This document shows positions 36,782 to 50,725 of a DNA stretch of 64,000 nucleotides, in pieces. The stretch spans positions 1,240,001 to 1,304,000 of the forward strand of contig VXAU01000760.1 of the NCBI GenBank assembly GCA_013399695.1, written 5' to 3'. The notes beneath the pieces are model-generated. The model was not told the DNA's origin. It searched no databases and saw nothing but the letters and a program-made list of their open reading frames with translations. The stretch's first letter is position 1; each line of letters starts with the position of its first letter. The DNA comes from Formicarius rufipectus (Eukaryota > Chordata > Aves > Passeriformes > Formicariidae). The position numbers and the translations under genes were made by a program.

Positions 36782-38590
36782 AAAACCAGCAGTCTGCGTA
36801 GTGTTAAGAAGTGCAGTCATTAGAAATGTATTCACATCTCAATTTCTTTCCAGACAAGAACTAAGCACAACTAATAGAAAACAATGACCACATGCAATGC
36901 TTGGATTCAATATGATCTAGTTAGTTTTATGTGCCCAATTAGGTTTAGGCATCCAATTAGCTCTCACCCCAGATTTCTGAACTCAAATGAAGATAAACAA
37001 AGTGTGTCGAGTTCTGATATGAAACATACATTAATAATTCTCTAAGATGCTATTTTACAATGTTTATCAGATTCAAACATGGTAAGATGATATACAGCCT
37101 TAAGCTCTGATCTTATTAATTTTGACTGGTACTAGTTTAGACCTCAAGAAAGTTAAGAGGAATGACAAAAATATAAATAGAAAAAAAGTCAAGTTTTTCC
37201 TATAAATCAAAAGTATGCATTCATATGGTTGTTCAGTGCAAGTTTTCTCATTCTCTGTTTTGATCTGATATAGACCAAAGATAATTCAATAAAAAGCACA
37301 AGAATATAACCCAACAAAGCATTTTTATACCCTGATTGTGTTTACAGGAGACAATGGCATGTTTCTCACTATGGAGTTAAGATGAGATGAATCTGATATG
37401 CTTGTTTGAGGTCATCCACTTGGTGCAATTTTCCCATTGTGTGCTGCTTTGACCCTCAATCATGTTAGGTATTGATAATGTGTAAAGATTCAGATATCTC
37501 AGGAATGCCAATGTTTAATGGGAGGTTTACGACACTCTCTGTTTTTCATGGAACTCCTTTAACATAATTTAACAAGGTCTGTTGTTATAGGAGAAATGAT
37601 CAGTAAAAGTATATGCCTTATACCTGAGATGCTGATAAATAAATGGGGGTTAGAGGATTGCTTGGACTAACTCTAAGTAGAGCACTATTATACCTGGGTT
37701 TATAGCTCTGTGGTTATTTTGTTGTCTTATTCAAATAAAAATTTCCACTCTACAAGTTTATTAGTAATAATGGGATTCTTATTTCTCAAAAATAGATTGA
37801 AAACTGATTGTAAGTTTGCACTACTATACTTTGTTAATTAAAACAAGTAAAATAAAGAAGGTTGTAATTTCTTGTCATCATAAAAAGAAGAGGTAAAAGA
37901 GATAAATTGTTTGTTGTTTCAAACAAGTTGTTTTTAGGAAAAAAAATAGTACCAAATTCTGACCACTGCCACCTTTGTCAAAATATCTCTAAAATGAAGA
38001 ATAATAACAAATACTCCAAATTTAGGAATTTATTTGAAAGTTCTTAAATTCAACAGATTAAGTCTTTGCTTAAAAAATACTTGCTTTTAGAAAGAACAGT
38101 TATTAAAACCTGCTTTTTAGAAACATTATTCTCTAGCCTTATTTAAATTCATAGAGTTTTTGACGAAGTGACCTGACATGTGAGGTCAGCGTTTTGTATG
38201 AGCATGGACTAAATGAAAATACATGAGTGTATCAAGCAGCTCAGAAATAAGGCTGTTCTACGGAACATAGATTGCCTGGTTGGGTTGATACTGGAAAAGG
38301 AAAATTTTGAATTAATAATCCCAGTCTTGTGGTTTTGGCAGTGTTGACTTTCTCGAGATCAAGGAAAGAAATCAGAAAACCGGTGAGTTGAACCTTTGTA
38401 GGAAGTATTACTTCTGCAAACAAATCAAAGAAAAAAAAAAAGCTACTAATTATCTCAAGAAAGATAATAACGTTATTAACTTAGCTTTATTACAAAAGGT
38501 ATTAAATTGTCAATAAAACAAAACAGGAATAACTTATCTGCATCAGAAATACTGAGTGAGTAATTTCAGTTGTCTAATGAGCCAGATCGT

Positions 38591-38614
38591 TTTCCCCTGA
38601 TGAATCAGGGGAAA
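38591..38614. repeat. 24-bp inverted repeat, 11-bp arms
   Basis: TTTCCCCTGAT and ATCAGGGGAAA are exact reverse complements separated by GA. The run of GC pairs is unusual in this AT-rich stretch. Confidence 0.9.
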
Positions 38615-41089
38615 TATTTCTGTGCAGGTGCAGGGAAGAATGCTACACACAAATATGCAAGCATCAGGCAAAGCTTTAAAGCTTCTGGAATCATGAAGTA
38701 GTTGTGACTGAACAGTAAGATGGATGTTTAATTTTAGGGAAGTAATATTTGTTAAGAAACAATGTAGATTGGCTAAATAAGGCAAAGAGCAATTCACAAA
38801 TATTTTCTGGACTGATATCCAAATACTGTCTTTGCAGTTGTTTTCTTATTTGCTGTTACCTGGTAGATGAGTGATTGATGTATGTTTATGACAATGTTTT
38901 GAATCTCTAAAGGTTCATAAATGTAGCTGTGAATCATTCTGGCTCACATCCAGCTTGAAAGTACAGAGTGTGTCATTTACTGCTGTGTTGGTGCCTGTTC
39001 TGTTCCAACACAGTGTGAAAGTAATGCCATGCCATGAGCTAATGATCTAATCTAAGAAGTTTGACTGGTTAATGAAAAATAATGATGATGATAATTTTAA
39101 AAATCACCAAAACCAAACCAAAATTACAGTGTGTGTTTTCTACTTTGCATTGGTGATAATGTTCAAAGTGGCAGCTGCGCTTTGCAGTGTAAAAGAGTAG
39201 CATAGAGTGGACTGTAGCAGAAATCACCCTCTTTACTGGTGTTCCTCTTTCCTTGTTCCTAAGCCTTAGCTGAGACATTTCTTTTGCCCATCAGTTGAAT
39301 TCCCTCACAGAACAGCTGATTTGAGCCTGGTCAGTCACACTGCCAGCACTTCCACTGAGTGCCATACCAGTGGGGTGGGAATTTGTATCTGCTTTATGGC
39401 CTTTGCCTGTCGTGGCAAGACAATGCATATTATGTCCATCAGGAAAGATGGAAAACATTGATATAAGTTATAGATGAGGGATGATAATTCAAAAACAGTG
39501 AGGAGTAAATAATAATCAGGAGAAAGAAGCCTTTTTATCTGAGAATTTCAAGCACATTACAGAAGTAGCTTGACACCTCTATTTTTTACTTCAATTTCTA
39601 CACACAGAAGTTGCATGAAGAAGGCAGCACCAGTTTTCCTATTTTCCATTATAGTTATCATATTCTGATACTTTAAACCACATAATTCAAACTTCTGTCA
39701 TGTTTCAGATATGCAGGATTGCAGCTTGACACACACAGCATAAACCTTGAGGATTTTAGTTGTAAGATCTCTGCCTATGAACTCTTGTCTGGAATAAGTG
39801 AAAAGTTATTTTCTGCTCTATGATGTTGTTGTCTGTTTTGCAGAAGAAATACATAGAATATATATTTACTGCATTCTGTGGCAGATCTATAACAGCTTAA
39901 GACCTTCTATAGATTTTAAGGCTTTAAAAACCATTCAGTGGGCTGAGCAAGGATGCCATTGGCAAGCTGGACTGTGTGTTTCTGTACTATCAGAGCAGTG
40001 ATAAACAGAAGCTATCCAGGTATGTTGAATCCATCATACCTGCCTAAGTGAGAAGAGAGATGATGCAAAAAAAAAAAAAAATTCCACAATGCCACATGAT
40101 TTGTGGTGTGTCTATTGAAGCTGACACAGGGAGAAAAGGTGCCTGTCCACAACCTGTTACTGCCATTATTAGGCTTACAGGAACTTTATTTGCCTTAAAA
40201 ATTCCTGTTCAGTCTGAAAAAATGACAGAACTGCCACCTGTTTGCCAGGAGCTCAAGTCCAAAAGCCAGTTTATACTAATTTTAAAGGATTGCTAATGTC
40301 ACAGGAACAGGTGGTGTCAAAGCCCCTCTTGTAGATGTTTCCAAATTATTCTCCCTTATATGTTCCCACACATGGGATCAAAGCCATGTTTTTCATTGTT
40401 GTGCCCATGAATACTATTGGAAAGTGTCACCTCTTTCTTGATAATAAGCATGCCTGGGAATGAGATGTATAGCCACTTTTAGGAATTTTAAGGTTCAGTT
40501 TAGAAGCATATTGAAGTGGAGAACCATTGGCACTGGTTGTTGCCTGCGGTGGCTGCATGGTGGTACCAGTGCCATGGCCTTCCTTTTGAGCTAGTACTCA
40601 TTTGGAGCTCTCAGAAAAACCATCAGAGGAGGATATTGCTGTTATGTGACCAAGCTAATTTCACAACTAAATGTGTTCTTGAGGTATAAGTAGACAAGTG
40701 CCCACTTTTCCCCTTTCTCATTTTCTTTACTATTAATTCAGAACTTTAGTTGTTTTGCTGTTTGGAGGCGTTTTCACAGTAGTTTTTCAAGGACACACAA
40801 ATTACATTATAGTTTGTTTGAAAGGAGGGAGTTGTAAGGATAAAGCTTCTGAAAGTTTTCAAGTTATTTTTTAAAGGAAATGCAGACTCCATCTTTTGTG
40901 CTCTTACTGGTTATAGCAGCTAACTGAACTTTACTTTCTGTGGATAACTACTAGGGGGAAAAAAATTACAATATTCCACAGTATTAGGACATGTCAAATT
41001 TTTTTCCTCTAAATTCCCTACCCTGTGCTGCTTCTGACACAAGCTCAGCTGGTGTTTCATCCTCTGTCAAACTTAATCTAAAAAGTACT

Positions 41090-41580
41090 TCCTGTGAATT
41101 TCAAGGGAGTTCCAAGATGAGCCTGTTCACACATGAAAATTAAACTGTTCCTCTAAATGGCTTTTATGGAGCCATGGAATGTCCAAATGATATTTAATTG
41201 GTGACATTCCATCATTTTCATTTCCAAACCATTCTGCTAAGTTTGTTCATGGGGCATTAGCACAAACATCCGACATGCTTTAGCCAGTTCCTTCTAATCT
41301 GACAGCCAGCTAGCCATCAGCACAGGATCATAATCACCAAACAGCAGATAATTCACCATGAACTCAGGCATCCAAAGCTGGATATAGAGTTAGGGTTGTG
41401 TATTGTTAATTAAGGCCAGTGACAAACAGCCTCTGTACAGAGGGTGTGGTAACGATCTGCACAGAGCAATTACACACTGTGGCAATTAATTCTAATGCAG
41501 CAGAACTGTGGGGGGCATTGAGGACAGAACAGTAAGTTGTAAATGACTGATCAGAAATCATATTGATCAAAGGTGTTTTT
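41090..41580. promoter_or_regulatory. candidate enhancer / conserved noncoding block
   Basis: The segment is compositionally balanced and rich in binding-site-like words. TGGAATGT (41175-41182) and ACATTCCA (41204-41211) are both textbook TEAD (MCAT) sites, placed head to head as an inverted repeat with 9-bp arms. Several homeodomain-type AATTA words occur (GTTAATTAAG near 41405, CAATTAATTCT near 41483). TTGATCAAAGG at 41563-41573 is a good TCF/LEF site. No open frame of note spans it. This suggests a distal enhancer with Hippo and Wnt input, but only alignment or chromatin data could establish it. Confidence 0.35.
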
Positions 41581-44500
41581 TTCATCTACAAATATTAAAC
41601 CTTGGTGTCTCCAGTGCTTTGTTAGCTGCTTTGTTAATAACACTGATGTTATTAAAACATACAGGCCTCCCTCGGGCCAGAAAGATAGTTACCTACTTAG
41701 CTGAAATTCAAAGAATTCAATTAAATACTGCAGCCTTGGGCTAGGGTTCTAAAATAATATTCATTTTGAGCCTTTCTTGCAGCCTTGGAATTTTTCCTTA
41801 ATTGTATTGAACATCCTCAGGGTCCATGGATGTGAAGAAGGGAGTACAGGGTCTGAAACAAGCTGTGTTTTCAGATTCACCACTGGATGTGTTTGTTTAA
41901 GATAAGACCAAATGCCTCCAAATCTGACAGAGGAGAAAGAGGTATAAAAATTACTGGCACTGGGAAAGTAACATTTCCTAAACTAAATCCTCGGTTAGTG
42001 GAAACTGAGAAACCAGTCTGTGTTAGCTGAGTTATCCACATGTTTATCAGTGTAATCTGGTCCCCTGCACTGAGGTATATTTCTGTTTATCTTTTATTTT
42101 TTTCCCCCCATACTTAAAAGACAACAACAGCAGGACTAATAAAAGTAACAAAGATCTTCACCTTTTTTCTTCATCCACTGCCGAAAACACTGAGATGAAA
42201 GATCATTAGCAATTAATTTCAATAAATATTTAATTGATTTTTTTCTCTGAAGTGTGTATAGAAAAATATTTGCAAAAGAAAAACACAAAAATAAAAAATT
42301 TTGAAATCTTTAAAGATTTATTAATTTGCCTTTTTTTTAAAGCAAGTGGTGTTTTTCACTGAGAAATCCTAGAACACTAGGAGTCAATGGAGACAAGCAT
42401 GAGAAACATGATGCTTCAGAGCCTTGAATTCCTTCCATCCAAATTCATTACAAGCCACAGATTAGCGGCTAAACCCCAATTTTTACATACACCCTGTGTA
42501 ATTAAGTTTGATCTAGGTTTAAAGTTTTAAGGAGAAACAAAGATAATGTTTGTAAATTAAAGCCTGAAGGCATAGCATGGAAAATGATAAAAGCTAATTC
42601 TTAAATGTTAAAATGTCTTTTGCTTTACAAAGACTATGCAATGGTTCTAGAAGCCAGAAATAATTATTTAGCTTTAAAAAATCACTTAGAAGTTCACATA
42701 CTTGTTTTCCCCAAACTTTACCAACATTCCAGGTAATTTGGTGGAACAAACCCAATACAGTCTTCTAATAACCCAGACTTAAAATGGTTCTGTGACTCAA
42801 AGTGAGTATGACCATCTCAAAATGGTCATTGAAAGGTAAGATCTGATTGTAGAGATGTGCTTTCATAGAATCTCATGTTCAACACCAATTGATTGGATGG
42901 CAGATCTATAAATCTAAGCCCAAAGACAGCAAAGACGGGTTTATGGGCAAAGAGAACATCAAGAGTTCCCCTTGAACTGATCACAAAATCAAGGTTTAAG
43001 TACAGTCACACAGCCAAAAGAAAGGTAATGACTATAGGACTCACTAGTTAAAGAAACTTTTTCATTGAATTTGTCTTCATGAGTCAGTCTCAGCTGATGC
43101 AAGTTATCTTTTGTTTATTGTAATCAGCAGAGTAACAATAATTCACTCTGGCTAAAGTTGTAGCTTGCTATTTCAAATAAAATGTTCAGTTGCTGAATTT
43201 ATGAGGGTATAATTGAGATAATATTTAAAAAAAAAAAAGCTTTAATTTTTCTCATTTATAATGAAGGTGTAGGGTGGGGAATGGATGGACCATGAAATGA
43301 TTAGACAGCTTGTGTGACTAATAGGAATACTCTCCCTAAAGGGAAAAAGAACATCTTACCAATACAAGTGCACTCAATTAGAATTTTGAATTAGAGTGTA
43401 ATTATGTTTAAGGTATAAAAAAAAAGAAGAAACCTTTTCATCTTCTAGGTGGCCTCATTTTAGCAAAAAGACAAATTTAGGAAATGTTTTGGCCAAGATG
43501 ATGGTCTGCATCTTTCATAGGTTTGGACTAAATCCAACTCCTGAAGGGCTTGAAACAGTTGTATTATCGTCAATGTACCTGGCTTTAAAAAGAAAGGAGA
43601 AAACACCCCACCAAAATAACAGCATAACAGGTCCAAATACTCACTCTTACTTACTTATATCTTATTTTTGCAAAACAAAATGATTATTTATATCAATTAC
43701 TTATATCAAATATAACACAACATTCCAGATTTTTGCACAGAGGTGAGTTGTGACTGAGGAAAAACAATGACAAAACAACCCATTGGCAAGCTCAGCATGC
43801 AGATCCAAGTGGCTGTTCCCATGCTGTCAGGTATTACGTAGGGCATGTTGCATGTCTTGCCTCTTTGGCTCCTGCACAAACAGGGGTATTTTGAGAATTT
43901 CAGTGTCTCAGAGCTGGTGTAATAATGGGATGTAGCTCCCTTATTTATTGGTGTCTGGTGTGACCCTGTCATTGGGCACAGGCTACACTCAGTATTTGGA
44001 TAATGCTGCTCCTTGGTGAGTGGCCAGGGGTGCTCAGAGTTCAGCAGGTGACCCTGAATGCAGTGGTACAACAGTGTACAGTTTGAGATTAGGGTTGGGA
44101 AAATGATGGGTGTGTTGTGTTTGGGACTGAGCTGGAAAAGGGAAAAAAAAGCCAGAACAGTAACTGTACCACTGAACACTTAATGTTTTGGCCAGCCTGG
44201 TGTTTTATTTTGCATGGGGGTTATTTAATTTTGTTAGTGTATTTTTTTTGTTACTGTTTTCCAACAAGAAATATTTAACATACAAAATGCAATCTCAAAA
44301 CTCAAAATGAAAAAAAACTCCCTTCTGAATTTCAAATAAAAATGTTTTGATGTTTCTGAGAAATGGATCAAAATGCAAAAAATGAGTGTTTATGGGACAG
44401 CAGCAGGAAGAAAATAAGTAATTAACCTACAAATACACTTGGTATACATAAGTTATATAAATGGGAATATAAGAAGGAGTAATCATTATGGTCTAGACTG

Positions 44501-47500
44501 GCCCTTGCCAACAAGAGCTGCAGACAACACCTGAAGGAAGCTTCAGAGTATGCTGAACCATGTTTCCTAATATATATATAGGTTCTTATAGAAGCAAATA
44601 AGCTAATGTTGGGCTTTTCTTAAAACATAGAACTTTCAAGATACTTAGGCATCTAAGAGCTTCTAAAACTTTCAGAACTTAGAGTTTCAGTCTGTCCAAT
44701 TGATGCTCATCTGCCAGATGAGGTTGATTCTCACCAAAGTCTATTCCCCTGTGGCAACTGGGAAATGAAAATAGAGGTACTGCATCTTCTAGTGCTTGTG
44801 CAATGAAACAAAGGGAATCCTTGCACATATATGTAAAGCAAGTTCTAACTGTCTAAGATGAAAAAATATTTTGTTTGAAACAATATTTTCCTTACCTTTT
44901 ATTTGTTAGAAATGAAGCAGTGTATCTGGAAAGTAAAAATAATGAGTTTATAATTGCAAGGGGCATGGTAGAAATAGCAAGTTGCAGTCAGAACAAGAGC
45001 TTGCCCAATTGAGTGTTTATCAGCTAAAAATAAAAATCAAGGGGAATATAGATCCCTGAATGCAAAGAGGAAGCTGGTAGTGTAAAGGAGACAGGGGCTT
45101 GACTATGCTGTGATGTCTGTTCTGTTTCAAAGTTTGACTTGGCTTTCTCTCATTTGCACCTTCTGCATGCCAGCACACAAATGGAATGCAGGAGCTGAGG
45201 CATGGAGGCAGCTGTAGCTTTCTAACCCTGAAAACAATCAAAATTGATTTACTGTATCCAATGTATTGGAACAGATAACCAAGTAGATAATTGCATACAT
45301 TTTAAACAACCATTGGACTGGAAAACTGTAAAAGTAAAAAGAGAAGGTAGAAGCAGAGAATGAAATGTGCTTTGGTGATTAGCTGGAAAGATTATTAGGC
45401 TGGACTTTTTCTTGAGATTGTATAGAAAAAGAAAATCTTCACTCACATAATCTTAATATAATGAAGCCCATATTTCAATTCTTTTATTTACTGTTTTGTC
45501 CTTTTTGTTTGCAATAGATCTGACACCTGCTGTTTACCTCATGCCGTCACTTAATATCACCATTTTTCTCAGAGTAAAAGTATTATTTTTTTTAAATAAT
45601 AATAATTTTGGAATTGTTTTCCCCATTATGACTTAAGTATTTTTTTATCAGAGCAATATAATCTAAGCAGTAACCAGGAAGATAAAGGCATCCATGCATT
45701 CCCATTCCTTTCAGAATACTCAATATCAGTATGACTTGGGATCTCCACTTTGTGCCCCAAAACACCCATGTAGAATCTGAGAAACAAATGACCTATAACC
45801 TGAAATAGTCCAAGTCCACACAGAAGATCGATTTTGTGGGTCTGCTGCAAATATTCCTACCTTCATGTAGCACTACCTCATGGCAAGAAGTGCAGTGCAT
45901 TGGCATCAGTTGATAGGATGAATATCTGACATTATACTCTGTCTTTCTGTGCTCTTTAGTGATTTCTAATTCTGATTATGAATCACAGAATTGCAAGACT
46001 AGTAGAGCAAGGTATCACATAAATCTTATAGTATTTCTGTTGCTGCTGCCAATGAATTATCTGCCTTCTTACCAGTCAGTCAGGATTCTGGAGGGTTTGA
46101 AGCAGCTTTAGGCTCTAATTGGTAATAATTTATGCATGGTAAAACTTAATGAGACCAACAAGACAGTTCTTGCACAGAAAGTTAAGTGTTCATTCCTAAT
46201 GTTGCTCAGAACATTTTCAAAATTGCCCTTAGAACTTGAGGGTATGAGCAAGCCTCACTCCTGGTAATACTCTCATGGCTTCCTGCTTAAATGTTTCAAC
46301 AGTAAATCCATGTGACCTTCAAAAGCGACCCTTCTGACTGCAGTGCTATGAAAGAGTATTTTAAGAAAGGAAATTAATAAGATGCTGCTACTGTATGGGA
46401 CTGGATCATACCCGCGGTTGGTTGCTGAGAACTATTCTGCTTTACTTCATTGTGCATCCTTCACAACTCTGTCTCAGGCTTATTCAGGTTTATATGTTTA
46501 GTTCTGTCATAAGCAGAGAAGGCCTTTCCCATGGCACATGCAGGTCTGTCTATGCATTGCTGCTAGAGCAAATCACGAGGCACAGGACAGTGTATGCTGA
46601 TCATTCTAGTGGTCTACAGAACACCAAGGGAAAACCTGGACTGTGGGGATGGTAGGTCTGCAGGAATATAGCCAAGAAATCCTGCACACACCTATTAGTT
46701 GAGCATTTTTCAAGTACACAGAACGATTCAGATAGTGTGAACAGAGACAACAGTGTCTGGCCAAGTCCACCAGCATTAACTGGAACAATAAAATAATAAA
46801 TAATAATTATTTTGTGGACTTAAATGATCAGGGAGTCAACAAGCCACTGTCATCTCAGCCTTTTAGCTCTGAGTTACAAAACTTCTTTTGCCTTCCCAGT
46901 TGCACCTGGATAGCAGATTGTTTAGGGTGACATTATCTGGGTCCAGATGGTCCCACCTACTGCAAAATCTGTAGTGCTTGTTTAGTTTGCAGTGGTTCTA
47001 CGCCTTGATCTTTTACTGGCTCTCTGGAGAAGGAGGGGGAAGGATTAGTGGGCTCAGCATATTGCTTGCTGTGCCACCAGTGAATGGTGTTCCCCCATAT
47101 TTTCTTTTTATTTCACTTTGTGACTGAGTTGTTTTCCAGAGAAGACCAGGGAGCAGATTAGAGTTTTATTGAGAGTAGAGATAATTATTTAAATTACTTA
47201 ATGATCTGCTTCCCATTATGGGTGAGGATGTGGGGAAACTATACTGAGGGTAAGGACAGCACCTCCTTGAAGTGCAACTCTACTTCAAAAAGTAAATCTG
47301 AAAGTGTTACGGGCAAGTAAATATTTACTATTTCTCAGGGATCCCGTGGTAAATCTATCTAGACTCATAAGAATAGTTCAGGTGGGAAAGCACATCTCAG
47401 GATATCACTGTGAAACTCTGGTTCACAGCAGGGTCACCTGTGAGACTTGACTTCCTCAGGACTGTATCCATCCTGTGGCTCTGAAAAATTGTTTGTAATC

Positions 47501-47849
47501 TGAAAATCATCTTATGGGGGTTTGGGTTTTAGTTCTGGTTCTGCACCCATAGATCAGGCCACAAGGAAAAAGATATATTTACAGTAATTTTCTTTCACCT
47601 TGCGACTCTTGCAGGGAGTAGAGGTCACAACTTTGCAAGAGCAATCCTATGGACTATCCTGAAGATATGTCTGAGCAAATAAAACAGTTGAATATACAAT
47701 TTATCCAGTATTAAATACCTTACTGCATTTCCTGGTACAGTGCAGCCCCTGTGTAGGTAAGAGATGATCAGATCTGGAAGTTCATATAGAAGCCGTGAGT
47801 GTGCCCTGCTTTTAGACTTGAGAAGACAACACTTAGATAATTATCGCCA

Positions 47850-47874
47850 AATTAGCTTCTCATTGAAGCTAATT
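47850..47874. repeat. inverted repeat, 10-bp arms, 5-base loop
   Basis: AATTAGCTTC and GAAGCTAATT are exact reverse complements around the loop TCATT. Each arm holds a TAATT homeodomain core, so the structure can be read as a hairpin or as a pair of divergent binding sites. Confidence 0.9.
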
Positions 47875-49990
47875 AGAGCAGAGTGCAGCAGTCTGTGCTG
47901 GCCTCAACAGGTGCATCAAAACACTGCAGAGATGCTAACTCTGGCCTTCACAATGTTATACTTACAATACCACAAACTGTGCTCAGAGAGCAATCTGAAT
48001 CAGGTCACTCAAGAGAAACCTGTGCCTATGATTTTCCCATGTTGGCAGGGTGAGGTAAAGGTTAGATGTTATCACAGTCTGAATTCCATCTCCATGTGAA
48101 GACTACAAAGTGTCTTGTCCTTGCGAAGATTGTTCTTTGAGTTTTAACAGAAAGAGACAGCTTTTCTGCTACCAAAAGTAAGGCCACTATTCCCGAGATC
48201 CTTGAGTTGTCCTTAGGCTCATGGTTAGGATGGTCTCTTGAGAAATGAAAGCATGGACTGAGTTTTGTGAGGCCTACAAGAGGCTAATATATTTATATCC
48301 ACCACCTCGTTGGCTGATTATACCATAGTAGCACACTCATAACAACTGCTAGCATTTCAGAATGCAGCTCTGCTGACCCCTGTGTTTTCTGTATTCAGAA
48401 TTTCAGCATATTAAGACACACTAGACCTGCTGAGTCTTGTGGAGAGAAGCAGATGTTCCTGAACTCGAGGTGACAGCAGTGTGTAGACAAGGGAGACAAG
48501 GCTCCCTTCTTAAGATAAGGTGCTGTAAATCAAGGTTTGTCCTGACCTCATGTGTAGAGAACAGACAATGTAGCAGATAACAGGACAGCTCGGGCAGTGC
48601 CAGCTATGACTGACTGCAATCCCCAACAGCAGAGAGAGGCTTTCTGGGCTGGTCACATCCATTCTGCATGAAATGCCAGTTTGGCAGAAATTATACAGCT
48701 GACCCATCTCCAGACCACTGAATTATGATACTTCTGACCTCATTTCCACACTTAGCAAGGGTGAAAACTATGTCCTTGCCTGTATCTCACATCCCCATAA
48801 TCTTCTACCTTTTTGCTGTGAGAAGCCAAGGACATTTAGAATTCAAGGCCTCAGTGCCATCCTTTTGACAACTTCAAGGCTACTATGTGAGAAAAAGTGT
48901 TTTTTTTCACCTCTTAAATCAATTATTTATCCTTTTCCATATTTATAATGAAACTTTGGAATGATTGCTTCTTTCCTTTCAGTTTTTTTATTGTTGTTGC
49001 TCTACATCTGAGCACCATGTAAAGAACTCAGACCACTGCAAGCTGATTTTATAGTAAATTTTTATAAAATACTCCTTGAGTGTTGGCTGCTTATGTGAAA
49101 GTGTGGTAAAAAAGGCTAATATACTCACTTCCCTCTAAATTGTCCTATATGTGATAAAGAACTTACAGCATCTGTTCTGTATCACAGGGAAATTCTCCTC
49201 ACAGTTCCAAAACAATTCGGAGATTCTTATCAGTCTTGCACATCACCTAACCATGCAAATTAGCAAGGGAGTCATGATCAAGATGTCACAAAAACATCTG
49301 GTGTACATCAAAGTCTTTCTCTTGCCATAACTGACAATAATTTATTAAAAAGTTTTAGAAAGAGAAAAGCCTACCAAAATGCCAGTGGTGTTAAGGAGCA
49401 AATAGCAACTGAAGAGTGAACCCTGCCTTTCTATGTGTCCATAAGAAGGTTCAAACCTCAGTAGAATTAGTGTGGATTAGATGAGACATAATCTTCTGCT
49501 TCCCAACCTAGTGTTAGAGGAAGCAAGAGTCTTGATGGAGTAACCAGCATGTATCCAGGGCTTTGTAGTATCACAAACCATTCAACACACATTCTTATGT
49601 GCTTTGTCCAAATGCCCTCTGATAACATTTACCTTTGCATTCTCTGTAGGGGAAAAAAAAATGTTTATAGGAAAGAGTTTTTAGTAAAACCTAGTTAAAT
49701 TATGCTAAATCCAAACCAAAGGTTGTTTTCTGAATAAAGGAAAGGTTAACTAAACTGCACAAGGCACAGCAAATGCCATGAAGAACTTCGGTATAGTCTA
49801 GCAGTCATTATTATATTTGTACCTTTTGCATAACCTTTTTTAAAAGTATTGAATATGTGTGCTTTGTTTTAAGAAGTTTTTTTAAAGTACAATGCACCTA
49901 GTAATGTTTGAGTCTTGCAGATTTAGAAGACAATAGCCACGAGTTGCTGAAAGGGCTTTCCCAGGAAGAAGGCAAAGATGTCTAGACCTT

Positions 49991-50067
49991 AATCAATATC
50001 TGAGTTGATATATCATAGGTAAAAATAATATAATCAATATCTGAGTTGATATAGGTAAAAATAATAA
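49991..50067. repeat. tandem duplication, two copies of about 36-41 bp
   Basis: AATCAATATCTGAGTTGATA opens both copies (49991 and 50032), and both continue to GGTAAAAATAATA. The first copy carries an extra ATCAT (about 50012-50016) lacking in the second. Otherwise the copies are almost identical, implying a recent local duplication. Confidence 0.92.
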
Positions 50068-50699
50068 AATCAAGAAATTGCTCATTTCTTCATACTATTT
50101 GTAAGGTTCTCTGTAATCAGATGAAGCATCTATGATATGTTCCCATAAACCACATTTTTTCGTAGCCCATTTGTTGTTTGAATTCCTGCATATTCTGAGT
50201 GTGAATTGTTTCCCACTGTCTTGTTCAGTCAGTAAATGTCTGTGCCTTACCGAATTCCAAGTGTGGTAAGCAACACAAAAAAGCCTGAAATGCCAGTTCT
50301 GGTTGTGCCAGTACTTGTTGCAGATTCCCTCAGTACTGCTTCCTGACTCTGCACCTCACAGCAGATAGAGCAGCACAAAACAGAAGATGGGTGTGGGTGG
50401 GATCTCTCACTTCTCCAGCTCTTGCCAGCAAAGCGCTCTAATCTTGTCTCAAGGGAGTTTACCTGTTTGTTACCCAGTTGTTTGACTCACCCAATGCTCA
50501 GAAAGTTAGAGAAGTTCTTGTGGAGCCTCAGGCAGATCATTGGGAAATTGGGAATCACAAGAGTGGAAGCATTCAGAAGCACTTGGGTGACTTAGGGACA
50601 CTGGTCTTTCAGCTTTCCATGAGGATCAAACCCTGCTGGGTGCCATTTGCCTTATAACTCTATTTGAAGGGAGCAGAATACATTGAATAATTTTCAGCC

Positions 50700-50725
50700 T
50701 TTTTTTTTCTTTTTTTTTTCCCCCC
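50700..50725. repeat. homopyrimidine tract
   Basis: T runs are broken by single C, then six C: 26 pyrimidines in a row. Part of it resembles a strong polypyrimidine tract, but no AG acceptor with a plausible exon follows. Confidence 0.85.

Larger units (their letters stand above)
34445..41089. other. non-coding stretch, no gene recognised
   Basis: AT-rich sequence with unfamiliar short frames. It includes the T/G tract at 36705-36781, the palindrome at 38591-38614 and a run of 15 A at 40067-40081. Confidence 0.5.

Noticed and set aside
43706..44179. 157-codon minus-strand open frame
   Set aside because: No recognisable family, motif or signal peptide, and no clear splice or promoter context. 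In 64 kb and six frames one run of this length is plausible by chance. Worth a translated search only.
45979..46030. Possible minus-strand CR1 end (AATCACAGAATTGC)
   Set aside because: Only about 14 bases fit the CR1 terminus; the following sequence does not continue the element.
47764..48099. 111-codon plus-strand frame starting at a true ATG
   Set aside because: The product is unfamiliar, the frame contains a perfect inverted repeat, and no promoter, polyadenylation or splice context supports a gene.
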